In this document: positions 10,408 to 21,590 of the stretch, one piece after another
Numbering within the stretch: position 1 is the first letter of the stretch
Layout: every line of letters begins with the position of its first letter
Assembly (NCBI GenBank): GCA_014529385.2
Contig: CM043953.1
Coordinates: 107,826,549-107,886,548 of the forward strand
DNA length: 60,000 bases
Direction: 5' to 3'
DNA from: Adiantum capillus-veneris
Lineage: Eukaryota > Streptophyta > Polypodiopsida > Polypodiales > Pteridaceae
Notes under the pieces: generated by a model
Told to the model about the DNA's origin: nothing
The model's input: only the letters and a program-made list of their open reading frames with translations
Database searches by the model: none
Translations under genes and position numbers: made by a program

Positions 10408-10691
10408 GGGCATGGTCACGCGAGGCTTAGTTATCAGTTATTGATAACTATGCCAACTATGCACAGGCAAAGCATTTAATGAATAACTAAGCCTCTTGCA
10501 TGGTCACGCGAGGCTTAGTTATTCATTCATCCTCCGAACTATGTCTTCAACTTCACAACTATGCCAAATTTGGCATAGTTACAAAGGGTAAGCTTAGTAA
10601 GTCATTTAATGCTCCTTTTTGCGTGTGACCAATAATGAGGCTTAGTTATTTGTTCAAATAACTGATAACTAAGCCTAGCGTGACCATTGCC
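10408..10691. mobile_element. Tourist-like MITE (PIF/Harbinger type)
   Basis: The ends are inverted repeats of over 30 bp with few mismatches: the left end reads GGGCATGGTCACGCGAGGCT, continuing TTAGTTATCAGTTAT, and the right end reads its complement, ending CGTGACCATTGCC. The element is flanked by TTA on both sides (10,405-10,407 and 10,692-10,694), the 3-bp duplication expected of PIF/Harbinger-type elements. It has no coding capacity. An additional internal terminal-repeat copy at about 10,479-10,531 forms its own hairpin around TTGCATGGTCACGC, suggesting that two related copies combined. Confidence 0.85.
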
Positions 10692-10694
10692 TTA

Positions 10695-11271
10695 GCTACA
10701 CAATACACTTGCATGCAAAGGCGGCCACCTGCAATGTTTTGTACCTCTAGACAACCGTCCTCAACCACCGAATATCGTACCCAATGGCGGCAGGCGCCAT
10801 TCTTGTGCAGACCAATTAGATCAGCTGCCAACTTTATTTAATGCAAACCACTCCTTTTCCACTTCAGTTCACGTAGAGTCCAGACCACCACCCACTACAT
10901 CGACTTACACTCCGACTTTCTCCCTCACTCTCTGATCATCGACCAACAGCCTGTCATGCACGATAGGACTCGTCAAGCCATTAGTTGCACCAACCTCTTT
11001 AGGCTCTCACCACAGTGAGGCACATTGATCCTGGCTTCGCCAAAACGAACCCAGCCCCCAGCTCTTCGCTTTCCTCTCCTGTGCCATGCGTCAAACTACT
11101 GCATCATACCACTGATTGCCATGCTCAGGTGCACTGCCAAACCTCCCCTCGAGCGCATGATCCATCCATCCTCCCTCCCTCCCTGTCGCGGATCTCAATC
11201 AGCAGTAGCTCTCTCGCTCTGAGTTGCCAACCCCTGATGAGCATGCTTCATAGCAGCCTTCAGATACTGAA

Positions 11272-11328
<57 letters not shown>

Positions 11329-11344
11329 CATCATCTCAGGGGGG
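10695..11344. other. Unassigned noncoding stretch with CT microsatellite
   Basis: No gene recognised. A pure CT run occupies about 11,274-11,323. Small CT-rich patches elsewhere create spurious open frames. Confidence 0.6.
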
Positions 11345-11650
11345 CACTCAAGAAAGCCAGGCTGAAAAGCAATCTTCGCGCCGAGGTTCATTTAGGTGAA
11401 CATGCACATCAATGAGCCCCAGCATATATGATCACAACATTTCCAAAATTCACGATAGGAACTAGAAGTGTGCTTATTGCCATATCACCCATTGAGATAG
11501 ATGTTATTTTCCCTTTGCTCATTTTCACTGAGCCAAAAATAATGCCTTTGTCAGGAACAATGCGTTTGCTGCGAATCACAAAACTGTTCTCGGGAAACAA
11601 GTTGCAACTGATCCCCTTACCCTGATGAAAAGAAGTGGCAGGGAAGCTAA
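11345..11650 (-). pseudogene. ALN: Allantoinase N-terminal fragment
   Basis: On the minus strand, from about 11,610 downward, the translation reads FVIRSKRIVPDKGIIFGSVK, then MSKGKITSI, then IVNFGNVVI, and after a stop/shift DVHVHLNEPRRE. This is the order found in the N-terminal part of allantoinase (purine catabolism, allantoin to allantoate): a leading beta-sheet segment, a -DYGNAVVMPGLIDVHVHLDEPGR- type motif, and the first metal-binding His-x-His. The PGLID segment is degraded and the frame changes at about 11,422. The rest of the enzyme is missing. The fragment lies about 140 bp from the HSP101 fragment and in the same orientation. Recognition is from memory of the family; moderate to good confidence. 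Confidence 0.7.
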
Positions 11651-11755
11651 AGAGGACAGGCCCCTTGGCCCTTGGGGACACTCTCTCCCCCCCCTTCCTA
11701 GCACCACAAGGTGGACACTATCAAATTTCCTCAACGACTGATAACGACCCCCCTG

Positions 11756-11781
11756 CCCCCCCCCCCCCCCCCCCCCCCCCC
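11756..11781. repeat. Homopolymer of 26 C
   Basis: An uninterrupted C run separating the allantoinase and HSP101 fragments. Runs of this length are assembly-fragile, so its exact length is uncertain. Confidence 0.85.
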
Positions 11782-11786
11782 TCCCG

Positions 11787-13237
11787 CCCGAGTAAAGTGT
11801 CAGCAACTACCTGTACTGCTTCATCTTGCCCCACCACTCATTGATGCAAATAGTCAGCAAAACCTATCAACTACTCCTTCTCGTTTTGGCCTAGATGACT
11901 CACAGGAATGCCTGTCCATCTGTCCACCACCTCAGCTATTTGATCAAGACCCACACTTTCTATAAGTATAGTGTTATCATTAGTTTTTTTTTCTTTGAAT
12001 GATTGTTACATTGTACTCGCACATTTGCAAATGCTTCATCAACACGGTCAATCGCTTTTTGAGGAAGGTGTCAATAATGTATCTACTTGATAGTTGAGTA
12101 GCTACAACCAAGGCCTTATCCATTATACGAAAACCTTGGTGTAATTCATACTCCCTTTTGACACCATCAAGGATGCTTAGTCTGTCGGCTACATTGGGTT
12201 CAGTAACATGCACCTACTGATGAAAGAGCCTTTCTAAAGCTCCATCTCATTGAACATATTTCATGTAATGTTTTGCAGTTGTTGCCCTAATATATCTAAG
12301 ATTACCTTCAACAAGAAATGACTTGCACAGGTCTGTTGCAATCATAAATCCATGTGTGCAACCTGCTCCTAGCACAAGATGTATTTTATTGATAAATAGA
12401 AGAATTTTTTGCCAGTTTGCTTCGATTCCTTCGAAAGAGCCCTTAACCGTCTTACCATATCTCCATGCCGGGTTACACCCCCGGGGAGGTTACCTAATAA
12501 ATATGTAACCTATCACGTGAGTTCAACAAAAGGGTATTTAAAGTTCTTGAAACTTACAGAAATATATATACAGAAGGGCATTATTTTTTCATATTTGCAA
12601 AAAACTTACAGATTTTAAAAGAAAAAGGTACATTATATTCTTAACAAAATTCACAGATAAGAGGTTTTACAAACATGTCTTGAACGCACGCGATATGGTA
12701 GTTTTACACATAGTGAACCCCCCAAGGTTACACCGGCAACTAAAGCACCCGTGTCCAAAGCTTTTATTTTCATGTCAAAGAGAGTGCTTGGCACCTCTCT
12801 CATGGCAATTCTCAGAGCAAGGCCTCTAACTAATGTAGCCTTTCCAACTCTTGGATTCCCAACAAGCATCACATTCATGCAAAATCTGTTAATAAGGATG
12901 CGAATGATGCTACCAATCTCATTATTTCTACCAATGACACGATCAAACTTGTAAGTGCCTTCCATAACATCATTTTTAAAAAAAGAATGGAGAGAACATT
13001 GACCCTTTGGCTTTTCTTGTTCATCTTCTCAATCACTACTTTCACCTTGGATGAAGAGATGCAGACCTCCTTGAGGCACAAGTCTCTCCCAAAGGGTGCT
13101 TGAACACCGGCAAAGTGTGCAAGCGTTGGCGAAGAAGGATCCCCCGCATCCGACACAAGGGCTAGAGCCAAGGGCAAGGAAGTGCAGTGAACATGGCCTA
13201 CGTTTACTGCAAGCTTGAAGCTATCAGTCAGACCGTC
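11787..13237 (-). pseudogene. HSP101/ClpB-type AAA+ disaggregase pseudogene
   Basis: Reading the minus strand from about 13,237, the order of a plant cytosolic HSP101/ClpB is followed. There is an N-domain piece (DSFKLAVNVGH ... LALALVSD), a pre-NBD1 linker (CISSSKVKVVIEK), and NBD1 start FDRVIGRNNEI. A Walker A follows, changed to GNPRVGKAT (normally G.PGVGKT), then DTGALVAGV. A damaged Walker B reads LLFINKIHL (normally LFIDEIHL, so both acidic residues are lost). After it come HLVLGAG, EPNVADRLSILDGVKREYE and ALVVATQLSSRYIID. The coiled middle domain is missing, and the sequence resumes with NBD2 start: LIESVGLDQIAEVVDRWTGI, then HLGQNEKE and VVGQDEAVQVVAD with two stops. About 200 bp at 12,480-12,690 may be intron or insertion. 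Catalytic residues are lost, so it is dead. Confidence 0.88.
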
Positions 13238-14493
13238 CAGAATTTTTCTTATGTATATGTATCTATCTTAATATTTTTTTAATTATAATTTCAAGAAAAG
13301 TAGGTCTACTTAATGTAATTACTCATGTCTATAGTAGATGGTCGATCACAATAGTGTTGAAGTATATGTATATGTCTAATTGGAACCGCCTCTCCTAAAT
13401 GGAGACTTCTAGGAATTAATTTTGTGTTGGTATTTATTTGTTGGCCCAATCTACTGTCTGTCCTCTGGCCTTTACATGATATACAAGTTGTACCCTCGTG
13501 ATATTATGACTAAAACTAGTCAATGCCCTTTACACAACTTATTTTAGAAAAAACTAAAAAATAAATAAATAAAGAGGACTGTATTTTAGAGACAACAGTT
13601 TGCAATATCAAGAGGACTGCTACATCTATTCAAACAAAACAATCGACAATATATCAATTTCATCTCACTTCCTAATCGATCCAAGGCTAATCATAGTAGA
13701 TGTCTGTAAGTAATAGGTGTAATTTTGTCTCTTACATTGAGCTAGACACTCAAATTAAATCTGGTTCCTACATTTTTTTGTTTGTTTATGATTCTACTTT
13801 ATCTATGCTATTAAGTTAGAAATGTAAATTTTTTCTTTCCGCTCAAGTTGTCACATTTGTCTTAGTTGTATACTAATCCCCTCTGTAGTTGTCATTGCAA
13901 GTTTATGACTAATTATTAACCCCACACTAACATATTTTGGATCTGTTAGCTATACATTGGTGTAAGTTTGCTAGTTGCAGCACTTGTACCTCTCCCCATA
14001 TGCCAACAATGGTATATATGTTTTCAAATACAGTATACCCTCATGGTATTTACATCAAATATGTCATTCCTCTTTTCATATTTCATTTCTCTTCATTGTG
14101 TTCTAACATGAATACTGAAACATGCTAAGGTCATCACTTCTAATTATATTGAAAGGAATTTTTATGATTTGTTTATAAGATATGTAGCTACACATGTGAC
14201 CTAAGGTGCTCTGGGATACTGAACAACAATTTGTACTTTTGGAATGCTGAGACCAAGACCTTCTCTTTGTGCCCAAGTGAGGATGCCAGCAGGCTCCTCC
14301 ACTTGTTGTGGCCTATCCTTGGGGGTAACCACATGAGTAGCCGGGGACGGCTGAGGGATAGTGCTTATTGCTATCAGGTTGAGATTTCAAAATGTGAAGT
14401 TAAGTACTTTGTTATATTGCACAGTGGTGTCAAACACATAGTAAATATTTTTTTCTCCTTTATATCTTGTCTAGTCCATTGGTCATATGCACA
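13238..14493. other. Unassigned AT-rich stretch
   Basis: No recognised gene, repeat or element edge. Short open frames have no recognisable content. It could contain further eroded gene fragments that I cannot detect by eye. Confidence 0.5.
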
Positions 14494-14687
14494 CAGATTC
14501 GCCGATTTAGGTAGTGTATCAATGCTCATCTCGTGCAGATTCGCCGATCTAGGCAACACAACAACAAACTACAAATTCACATTTTTTTAACAATACCAAA
14601 TGCAGATTTTCCGATTTAGGTAGCATTAGTGCAGATTTGCCGATTTAGAGAACACGTCTTTTTGTGGTAAATTTGCCGATTTAGGCA
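14494..14687 (+). repeat. Five copies of a 20-bp motif, irregularly spaced
   Basis: CAGATTCGCCGATTTAGGTA and variants occur at 14,494, 14,535, 14,602, 14,631 and 14,667. The invariant core is CCGATYTAG. Spacings are about 41, 67, 29 and 36 bp, so this is not a simple tandem array. No function is evident. Confidence 0.75.
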
Positions 14688-15138
14688 ACACCAATCACAA
14701 AAGCATGTTATAGTGGCTGGCCACCACTGTAACTGGTATGATTTTGTTACTTGGGTATACAAAATGAAGGATATTTGGATTTGGATTTGAAATGGGTACA
14801 TGTTAACAGATGTTTGGATTTGGATTTGGAATAGATATATGATGATGCGATAATATTGAACTTAAGAATGATGAAAATGGATTATTGAATGATGAGTGTG
14901 ACCAATGACATCTTAATTCATTGGGGTATGACATATACTGCTTATTCTAGTGGTATGGGACACTAGAATAGGTAGTATGTGGATGAAGGCGGCAGGCATA
15001 AGCAATGTTCTTTAGTTTCATTATTTTTACTATATGCTATTTTTTTGACACAGATTTCTAATCATTATTTTTTACAAGTATCGTCTACAGATTTCTTATC
15101 TTTGCAACTGAGGACAATTGCTTTCCAATGAAGAGGTA
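14688..15138. other. Unassigned noncoding stretch
   Basis: No gene recognised. It includes a short duplication of TTTGGATTTGGATTTG at 14,770-14,830. Confidence 0.5.
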
Positions 15139-15629
15139 TGTTGTGGAATTGATATTCTAATATTTATTGCAGGTGACAGGTGGAAAAGACTAGACAGAGC
15201 TACGTCTCTGCGAATGGAAATATATATATTGTATATTTTATTACTCAAGTGCTCTTTTATGAGCTTTGGCCATTTATGACCGGCCGGCCAGTTTGTAATC
15301 AATTTGACCATTCAAGAAATCTATAAATCAAATACGTACAAGAGGGAAATGGTCACTCTTGCACGGGGGGAGATTGCACCCAGTGTCTCTGTATTTTCTC
15401 TCGTCTCTTCTCTTCTCTCCCGTCGCGCCGACGTAGCACTCCGCTGTAGGAGGTGCGCCTGCAGGCTTCCTTTCTCTCTCTCCCGCTCTCAGTCTCTCTT
15501 TGTTTGAGTACAGCGTTGCATACGCGCTATGGGTTGTGCCAGGTATGCTGATTTGTATTTGTGCTTTTCATGGATTGCAACGTGTTATTTGCGTATTTTG
15601 CAGGGCAATCGAGCCTTCCATTTGTAGCA
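15139..15629 (+). repeat. LTR copy B (uninterrupted homologue of the split LTR)
   Basis: TGTTGTGGAATTGATATT to TTTGTAGCA, aligned across its length with 1,435-1,902 plus 8,964-9,059. It contains TATA-like CTATAAATCAAATACG at about 15,320. The expected PBS immediately after it is not intact (TTAGAGCAAC). Whether it is the 5' LTR of Gypsy-2 or an unrelated solo LTR is unresolved. It preserves the empty target site for Gypsy-1 at 15,521-15,530. Confidence 0.75.
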
Positions 15630-15994
15630 TTAGAGCAACATAATACAAGTTCTCTGCTCAAGTTAGGGTTCCATCGGATCCAAATTATTACATGATAACT
15701 CAGTTCCAGGTTGCAATTTATTCCTTTAGCTCTTTGCAAGGGTAGAATTTGGAAATCTCTTTTGCTGACTCACTTAGCTCAGATTGAAGTGATATACCCA
15801 TACCAATCACAATAGTTAGCAAAAATTGTACAATCTTTGAGAGAAAACAGCTGACTCGGTTAAAACTATCACAAGAACTAGGTTGCAAGCAAAGAATTGG
15901 GAGCTTGACAAGAGTTGAATTCAAGTCAAGTAGGAAAAACGGATAACAATCTAATCCGCTGGTAAGTCCTCTATCCACGGCTTAATAAGTCTAT

Positions 15995-16672
15995 ATGAAC
16001 CTTAGATCTGGTTGTAGACTAGCAAATCACGGAATACTTGGAGAGACTGCTAGTAGGGTATCCCTTGAAGAGAGTGTGAATCAAGGTGATCAATTGGACA
16101 CTATCTTTGAAGAAGTCCCAGACACTTATTTCTATTCAACATTTGAAATGTCTTCTTATTCAACTCAGTCAGGAACCGGAACAACAGTGCGATATAATCA
16201 CATACTCACCTTTTATAAGACTAATGTCCATGGAGCTCATGTTTTCCTGGATCCTAATGAAGAGTATGCCATTCGCATTGATGACCATGACATAGAGTTT
16301 GAAGAGGAAATAAGGGCAAACAAACAAGGAAAAATATATATGGATAAAAATGGGACTCAATATGTAAAAGTTGAAAATCCAGACGTGATAGACAAATGGG
16401 GGTTAGACGTGAATACAATAATTTCCGATATGGCAACAACAGAAGGCCCACCAACTTTAGAATTTGAGGGATACGATCAAGTTGATGTGAAACCTTCAAA
16501 ACGGCTTAGCACTGATAATCATAGGATTGGAGTCTATTGCAGGGAGGATAGGAATGCCAAGGATCTTTTATGGACCTCTCATGCCAAACAAGGGCAGTTA
16601 ACACCCATGAAGATCATCTATATCTTCAAGATCAAGGACAAGGGTCCATTGTATCTACTATCAAGGACTTGA
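15995..16672 (+). pseudogene. Gypsy-2 gag N-terminal domain
   Basis: A 225-residue frame starting MNLRSG, a common start in Athila/Tat-type gag, then LEESVNQGDQ, and NPDVIDKWGL (about residues 129-138). The same motifs occur in the frames at 56,435-56,734 and 55,910-56,425 on the minus strand, where VNQG and VDKWGL are found in two separate frames. The role would be the N-terminal part of the structural polyprotein. The next gag segment is in a different frame. Confidence 0.75.
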
Positions 16673-16779
16673 TCCTATTTCAAGAGAGGAACTCCGCGAG
16701 AAATATTTTGGGAGGAATGTTAAAAAACCCAAATCTACCTCATCACGAAAAAACCAAGTGACATTAGAGCCAGTGCAGG

Positions 16780-17443
16780 GCTACATGAGTCACTATTTTC
16801 AACAGATTGGTTTGAAGGACTCGAGACAAGACCAATTGCCATAAGAGTTGGAGTTGAGCCGAACAGACGTGTTAGACCAGCTGATTTTCAAAAATGGGTC
16901 AAAAGATACAGTGGATCTGATCTATATGACCACTTAGCTAGCTTCAAGCAAGTGCTAAGAGCAGAACGCATATTTGATTTTCACACTCAATTTGAGGGAT
17001 TTGGAATGACTTTAGAAGGAAAAGTTTTGACATGGTTCCAAAACATTCCACCAAGGGCAATCATGGATTTAAATACATTAGCTCAAGGAATTGTAGCTAC
17101 ATGTTCCAAAATTAGGATCAAATAGAACATGGTAGCTCAAATCTATAGCTTCAAACAGAAACAAGGTGAGTTTGTTAGGGATTGTGCAACTAGCTGGATG
17201 AAGCTATACATTGCAAGATGCCCAGAACTAGAAATACCAGCAGAAGAAAGATTAGTGTCATTGTTTCCAGAAGGATTTCTCAATAAAGAACTTCATGCCA
17301 TACTATATAGCAAGAAGCATACGACCGTAGAAGAGTGTATATCAGATGCTATTGACTTGGGAGACAATTGGGATATTTTCAATGAAGGAGATATCCCTAA
17401 GGATACTCAGTGTGAGAAAATAGCATCCAAAAAACCAACATGA
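16780..17443 (+). pseudogene. Gypsy-2 gag capsid domain
   Basis: The translation reads LYDHLASFKQVLRAERIFDF, then EGFGMTLEGKVLTWFQ, and after a stop at about 17,125 continues MVAQIYSFKQKQGEFVRDCA and RCPELEIPAEERLVSLFPEG. These are the classic retrotransposon gag core (LTWF/A.xWF block and the Q...E...F..R segment). The copy at 55,023-55,888 (minus) has the same order. Confidence 0.85.
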
Positions 17444-17486
17444 GTGGGAACAGCTGCTGCAACACCAACTTATAGCCATAGAAGAC

Positions 17487-18300
17487 ATGCTCAAAAGGAT
17501 GAACAAAATGATGAATAATATGCAGAAAGCTCCTATGAGAGGACCTGGGCAAGGGATACCTGAGAAGGGACAACCAATTAGGCCTCAAAAATGGTGTGCT
17601 ATTGAGGGTAAATGGACAAACCATGAGACCAATGAGTGCTATTATCGACCACAGTACGATGGAAATGTTCAATTGTGCCTATGAGACCACAAGGACAACC
17701 CCATGCACAGATATCAACCTAATATGGCCCCAACAAAAAGACCACTGATGGGTATGGAAAGACCACAACCGGTGTTGGGTCAACAACCTCTATTTCCTGG
17801 ACATAATGTAGTGTATGTAAAGTACATGGATTCAAAAGGAGTCATAGATGAACAAACACTAGTGCCTGCTACACCTTATGTTGAGCCTAGTCTATCTACA
17901 ATAATGTTAGAAGGAGAGTGGTATAATTCACATCCACCTTCAATGGAAGGGTCTGTGACTTATGCTACACCAGAGCTTACACCAATGTACTTTGTAGCTA
18001 ATCAAGGTGTTAGACCTCCAATGGTAAGACCCATGATTAAGCCAAAGACTGAAAACTGCCATAATTGTGGTGTAGATGATCATTGAAAAAATGAATGCCC
18101 AAAACCTGACAAGAACATTAAGCCAGTTAAAGTTTTTTGTATACAATGTTGCAAGAAGGGTGGACACTTCCCTGAAGATTGTCCCAAAAATTTGTTAAAC
18201 AAAGGAAAAGCAGTGGTGAATGTAGTTCAAGTGATACCTAGTAGCTCTTTGGAAAGTGAACCTATTGTTCCATTCAAGGTAATCACTAGAGACCAAGCTA
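17487..18300 (+). pseudogene. Gypsy-2 nucleocapsid with two CCHC zinc knuckles
   Basis: Two knuckles at about 18,055-18,185: CHNCGVDDH, then a stop in place of Trp, then NEC, and CIQCCKKGGHFPEDC. After them comes KGKAVVNVVQVIPSSS. The gag-only element has the equivalent pair (CYNCGSTDHWECSC and CDGCGVNHILPDC, then KGKATMNIVGVLPSAS). These bind the packaged RNA in the intact family. Confidence 0.85.
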
Positions 18301-18450
18301 AGAAAAAGAAACAACTCCTCTGATGAATCGGAGAATACTAAAAATTCCTCGCAAAAGACCAAGAAAAGAAGACGTCAAAGATATGAGATGAGAAAACGAA
18401 AACAAAAGGAAGAAATTGAGAAAAAACCCAAAAAGCTATTCTAGAAAAAA

Positions 18451-18846
18451 GTGAAAGAAACTAAGAGTGAAATCAAGGAAAACATAATAAAATTTGGAGG
18501 ATCAACTTTGGTAGACAAAATTTTTGAGCCAATCAATGCAGCCTTGGAAGCTTTCCAAGCGGGACTTAAAGAAGGCCAAAATATTAAAAAAAAAAGAAAA
18601 AATATCCTTCTCCAGATATGGAAGCTTGAAGTTTATCAAAATTTGGTAAGAATTACTCAAGAAATGCTGGAAAATAAAAAACCCAAGCTTGAGAGTATAG
18701 CAAAACCTGAGGAGCTTGTGGTAGAAACAAATAAAGAGAAATCCAAAGTGGCAGTAGAACCCCACCTTGAAACTAAAGAGCCAAAACTCATAGTGCTTGA
18801 CAGTGAAGATGATTTAGATGGAGTTCCATTTGTGGAGGAAGACTGA
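18451..18846 (+). pseudogene. Gypsy-2 gag-pro linker, Lys/Glu-rich
   Basis: A 131-residue frame rich in Lys and Glu. LVDKIFEPINAALEAFQAGL is matched by LVEKVLEPLDALLQAYEARL in the minus element at about 54,130-54,200, so it is a conserved part of this family and not random. No known domain is visible; a coiled-coil-like heptad pattern is likely. Confidence 0.65.
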
Positions 18847-18867
18847 CCAAGACATTTATGGAAAAAA

Positions 18868-19732
18868 GTGAGAGGGATTAATAATGGGAGCATAACTTTG
18901 AAATCAGCTCCTATAGAGGAAGTCTGGTTAGACAATTTATCTCTTGATATGGACATGGATATACAATCCTTGTATGGGGATTGTGGCTCTGAAGCATCAG
19001 GAATGTGTAAGCCATTAACTCTAAAAACACTACCCTCTTACTTAGGAGACAACGAAGATGAGTCTATAGTGTGTAAAACTACTCACGTAAAAAGAGCAGA
19101 ACAGACCCTAGAGGTAGTGCACATCCATTAAATCATGTCAACACCCATTCAATGTACTCTTACCTTGGGAGGATTGTTAAAAATTAAACCATATTTATGG
19201 AATGATTTAGAAAAATCTCTAAAGAAGGTAAGGATAATAGAGCTAATCGCAAAATTTTTGGGTAAATTGAAACATGAATTGGATAATAAGGAGATTAGAT
19301 CCGTCCGTATGAACAAAGTCGGAGAATACTACGAGGGGAAAGAAGGAAACACAACCCTTTCGGTGAGATATAATGATGTGGAAACCATGGCAATACTGGA
19401 CAGTTGGGGCAGGCATAGCCATATCCACAATAGCAGTATGAGAATCATGGGGAAAACCAATCATTAGACAAACTCGAATGAAATTACAATTGGCAGATGG
19501 ACACATAGAGAAACCTCTAGGACTGCTTGAAAAAGTGATAGTTAGTTCCTGTGGAGTTGATTATCAACATACTTTTGCGATAGTGGACTTTGGAAAGAAA
19601 CTTAATTATGAATTCATCTTGAGAAGGCCATTCATGCGGCAAGTATATCTCATTCAAGATTGGGAAAACTATTACCTGTACTTGAAGCAATTGGGATCAA
19701 TCACAAGGGTTAATTTGAAAGATCACACTTAA
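18868..19732 (+). pseudogene. Gypsy-2 aspartic protease region
   Basis: A lead-in (CTLTLGGLLKIKPYLW, GEYYEGKEGNTTLSVRYND) precedes the retropepsin. The catalytic loop is broken by a single-base change: the frame at 19,135-19,467 reads MAILDSWGRHS, and a shift restores DSGAG. The C-terminal half (19,478-19,732) has the FGKKLNYEFILRRPFMRQ block (normally ILGRPF). The lead-in is nearly identical in design to the end of the gag-only element (GDYCEGEEGNTTLLVEYQD). Confidence 0.8.
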
Positions 19733-19802
19733 AGAGATGTAATGAAAACACCCATTCAAGAATTTGACTCAGTCTCTTCAGAGCTGAATCAAAGCTTCCA
19801 TC

Positions 19803-20675
19803 TTGGTTAAACAAAGACACACCTATTTGGATGGAGCCTCAGAAAATGGGAGTTTAAAACGAGAAGAATGTATCTTAGAAAGGAATTGCACAGATGAAGC
19901 ATATATACCTGAACCCTTTTTGGAGCATATGTTTGAGCCATTTGAATGGACTCAAATTTTGGCAACAATGAATGTGTGTGTGAATACGTCTATGCCTACT
20001 CAATTTTGCAATGAGGATGGTTATGACATAATTCCCATACAAATGATCTCAACCATTCAAATTGAAGATGAAGTTCAAGAACCCAAGCACTTACTGAAAG
20101 CTCAACAAGTCTTTTCAGATCTCTATTATGATGCTACTGACGAGTTTGAAGAACATTCAGCTACATCCGATGATTCTGGATCAGAAAAAGAATATGTGAG
20201 AGCCCAACTACTCCTCAAAAGAGAAAAGGAAAAGTTTTTTCACTTTCCAAATCAAAAACCAATAAGATAGAAATGGTATAGAAGGAAAAGAGACTGGAAG
20301 TCTAGACCTATGCCATCAGTTTCTAGCAGAACACAATTTTTGATGTAGATAGATGCACATGATTGTGTCAAAGAAAAAATCACGGGTAGATATTCCTCAA
20401 ACAACAAGCAAGGTACATCAAAAATATCAAGAAAAATAAAAAAGGAAACTCAATCAAAACCTAAGCACCAGGATGATGAATCATCCATGACACGGGTTGA
20501 ACGAAAGAAAAAATATCAAGAGTTGAAGAAAACTCTAAAGGAGGTGCATACCACTGAAATTGAAACAATCGAGGAAGAGACTAAAGATATGAGTGTTCCA
20601 CCCCATTACAAGAAATATACTCCCCAAGATCAAAAGATCATAGTGCAACAACTTGTAAGGGAGCTAAGAAAGTAG
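19803..20675 (+). pseudogene. Gypsy-2 protease-RT linker
   Basis: Frames 19,803-20,270 and 20,487-20,675 contain an acidic, Ser-rich segment (DEFEEHSATSDDSGSEKEY) and a Lys/Glu-rich segment. They lie between protease and RT, as the acidic linker of Gypsy-1 does. No catalytic domain. Assigned by position. Confidence 0.6.
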
Positions 20676-20787
20676 GGTGAGTCAATGAAGGACCTGAAAA
20701 TGCAAAGAAAATAGATTTAGCTAAACCAGGAGAAGAGCCCAGACCTACTACAATACGAACGACCCCACTAAAGAAGCAGAAAATCTT

Positions 20788-21590
20788 TTGCTAAGCTTAT
20801 TGAAAGAATACCGAGATATCTTTTCTTGGTCTTATAAAGATCTCAAGGGTGTTGATCCAGAAATTTGTCAACATACCATACTTATGAGAGATGATGCAAA
20901 ACCAAGTAGACAACAGACATATACCTATAATGAAACATTTGCCAAAAAGAAGATAGAGAAGCTCAAGGAAGCCGAATTCATTTATGAAATTGAACACACA
21001 GATTAGGTGTCTCCAATTGTAGTGGTATCCAAGAAAAATGGAAAATTAAGAGTATGTGCCAATCTCAAAAGAGTGAATGCAGCCACCATTAGAGATGACT
21101 ACCCTCTTTCAATCACCGAGCATGTTTTAGAATGAGTAGCAGAAAAAGAAGCTTATAGATTTTTAGACGGCTTTTTGGGGTACAATCAACTTTTGGTTGA
21201 TCCAAAAGATCAGCATAAAACTACCTTTGCAACTGAATGGGGTATTTTCGCCTATAGGGTTATGCCTTTTGGGCTAACTAATGCTCTTGCCACCTTTCAA
21301 AGATTGATGAGCCATGCTTTCAAAGAATATCTTAGGAGTTTCTTAAAAGTACATATGGATGATTTATGTGTACATTCATCGATCCAGGCTAATCACTTTG
21401 AACATCCCAAAAAGGTCTTTGAAAAATATAGACTTTATAGGATTTGCTTAAATCCTGAAAAGTGCACATTTATGGGCAGACGAGGAAAAATTCTTGGACA
21501 TATAGTGTCTAAAAATGGCATAGCGATTGATATGGATAAAATTCATGTTATTGTTGAATTGCCTAGACCGTGACAATAGTCAAAGGGGTT
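20788..21590 (+). pseudogene. Gypsy-2 reverse transcriptase
   Basis: RT motifs in order: FSWSYKDLKGVDPEICQHTI, then after a stop at about 21,004 SPIVVVSKKNGKLRVCAN, LDGFLGYNQL (motif A), YRVMPFGLTNALATFQRLM (motif B), VHMDDLCVHSS (motif C) and ILGHIVSKNGIAID. Two stops interrupt the domain. Strong match to gypsy RT by eye. Confidence 0.92.

Noticed and set aside
11015-11365. Plus-strand frame of 116 aa ending in a Ser-Leu repeat
   Set aside because: It is mostly the translation of a CT microsatellite.
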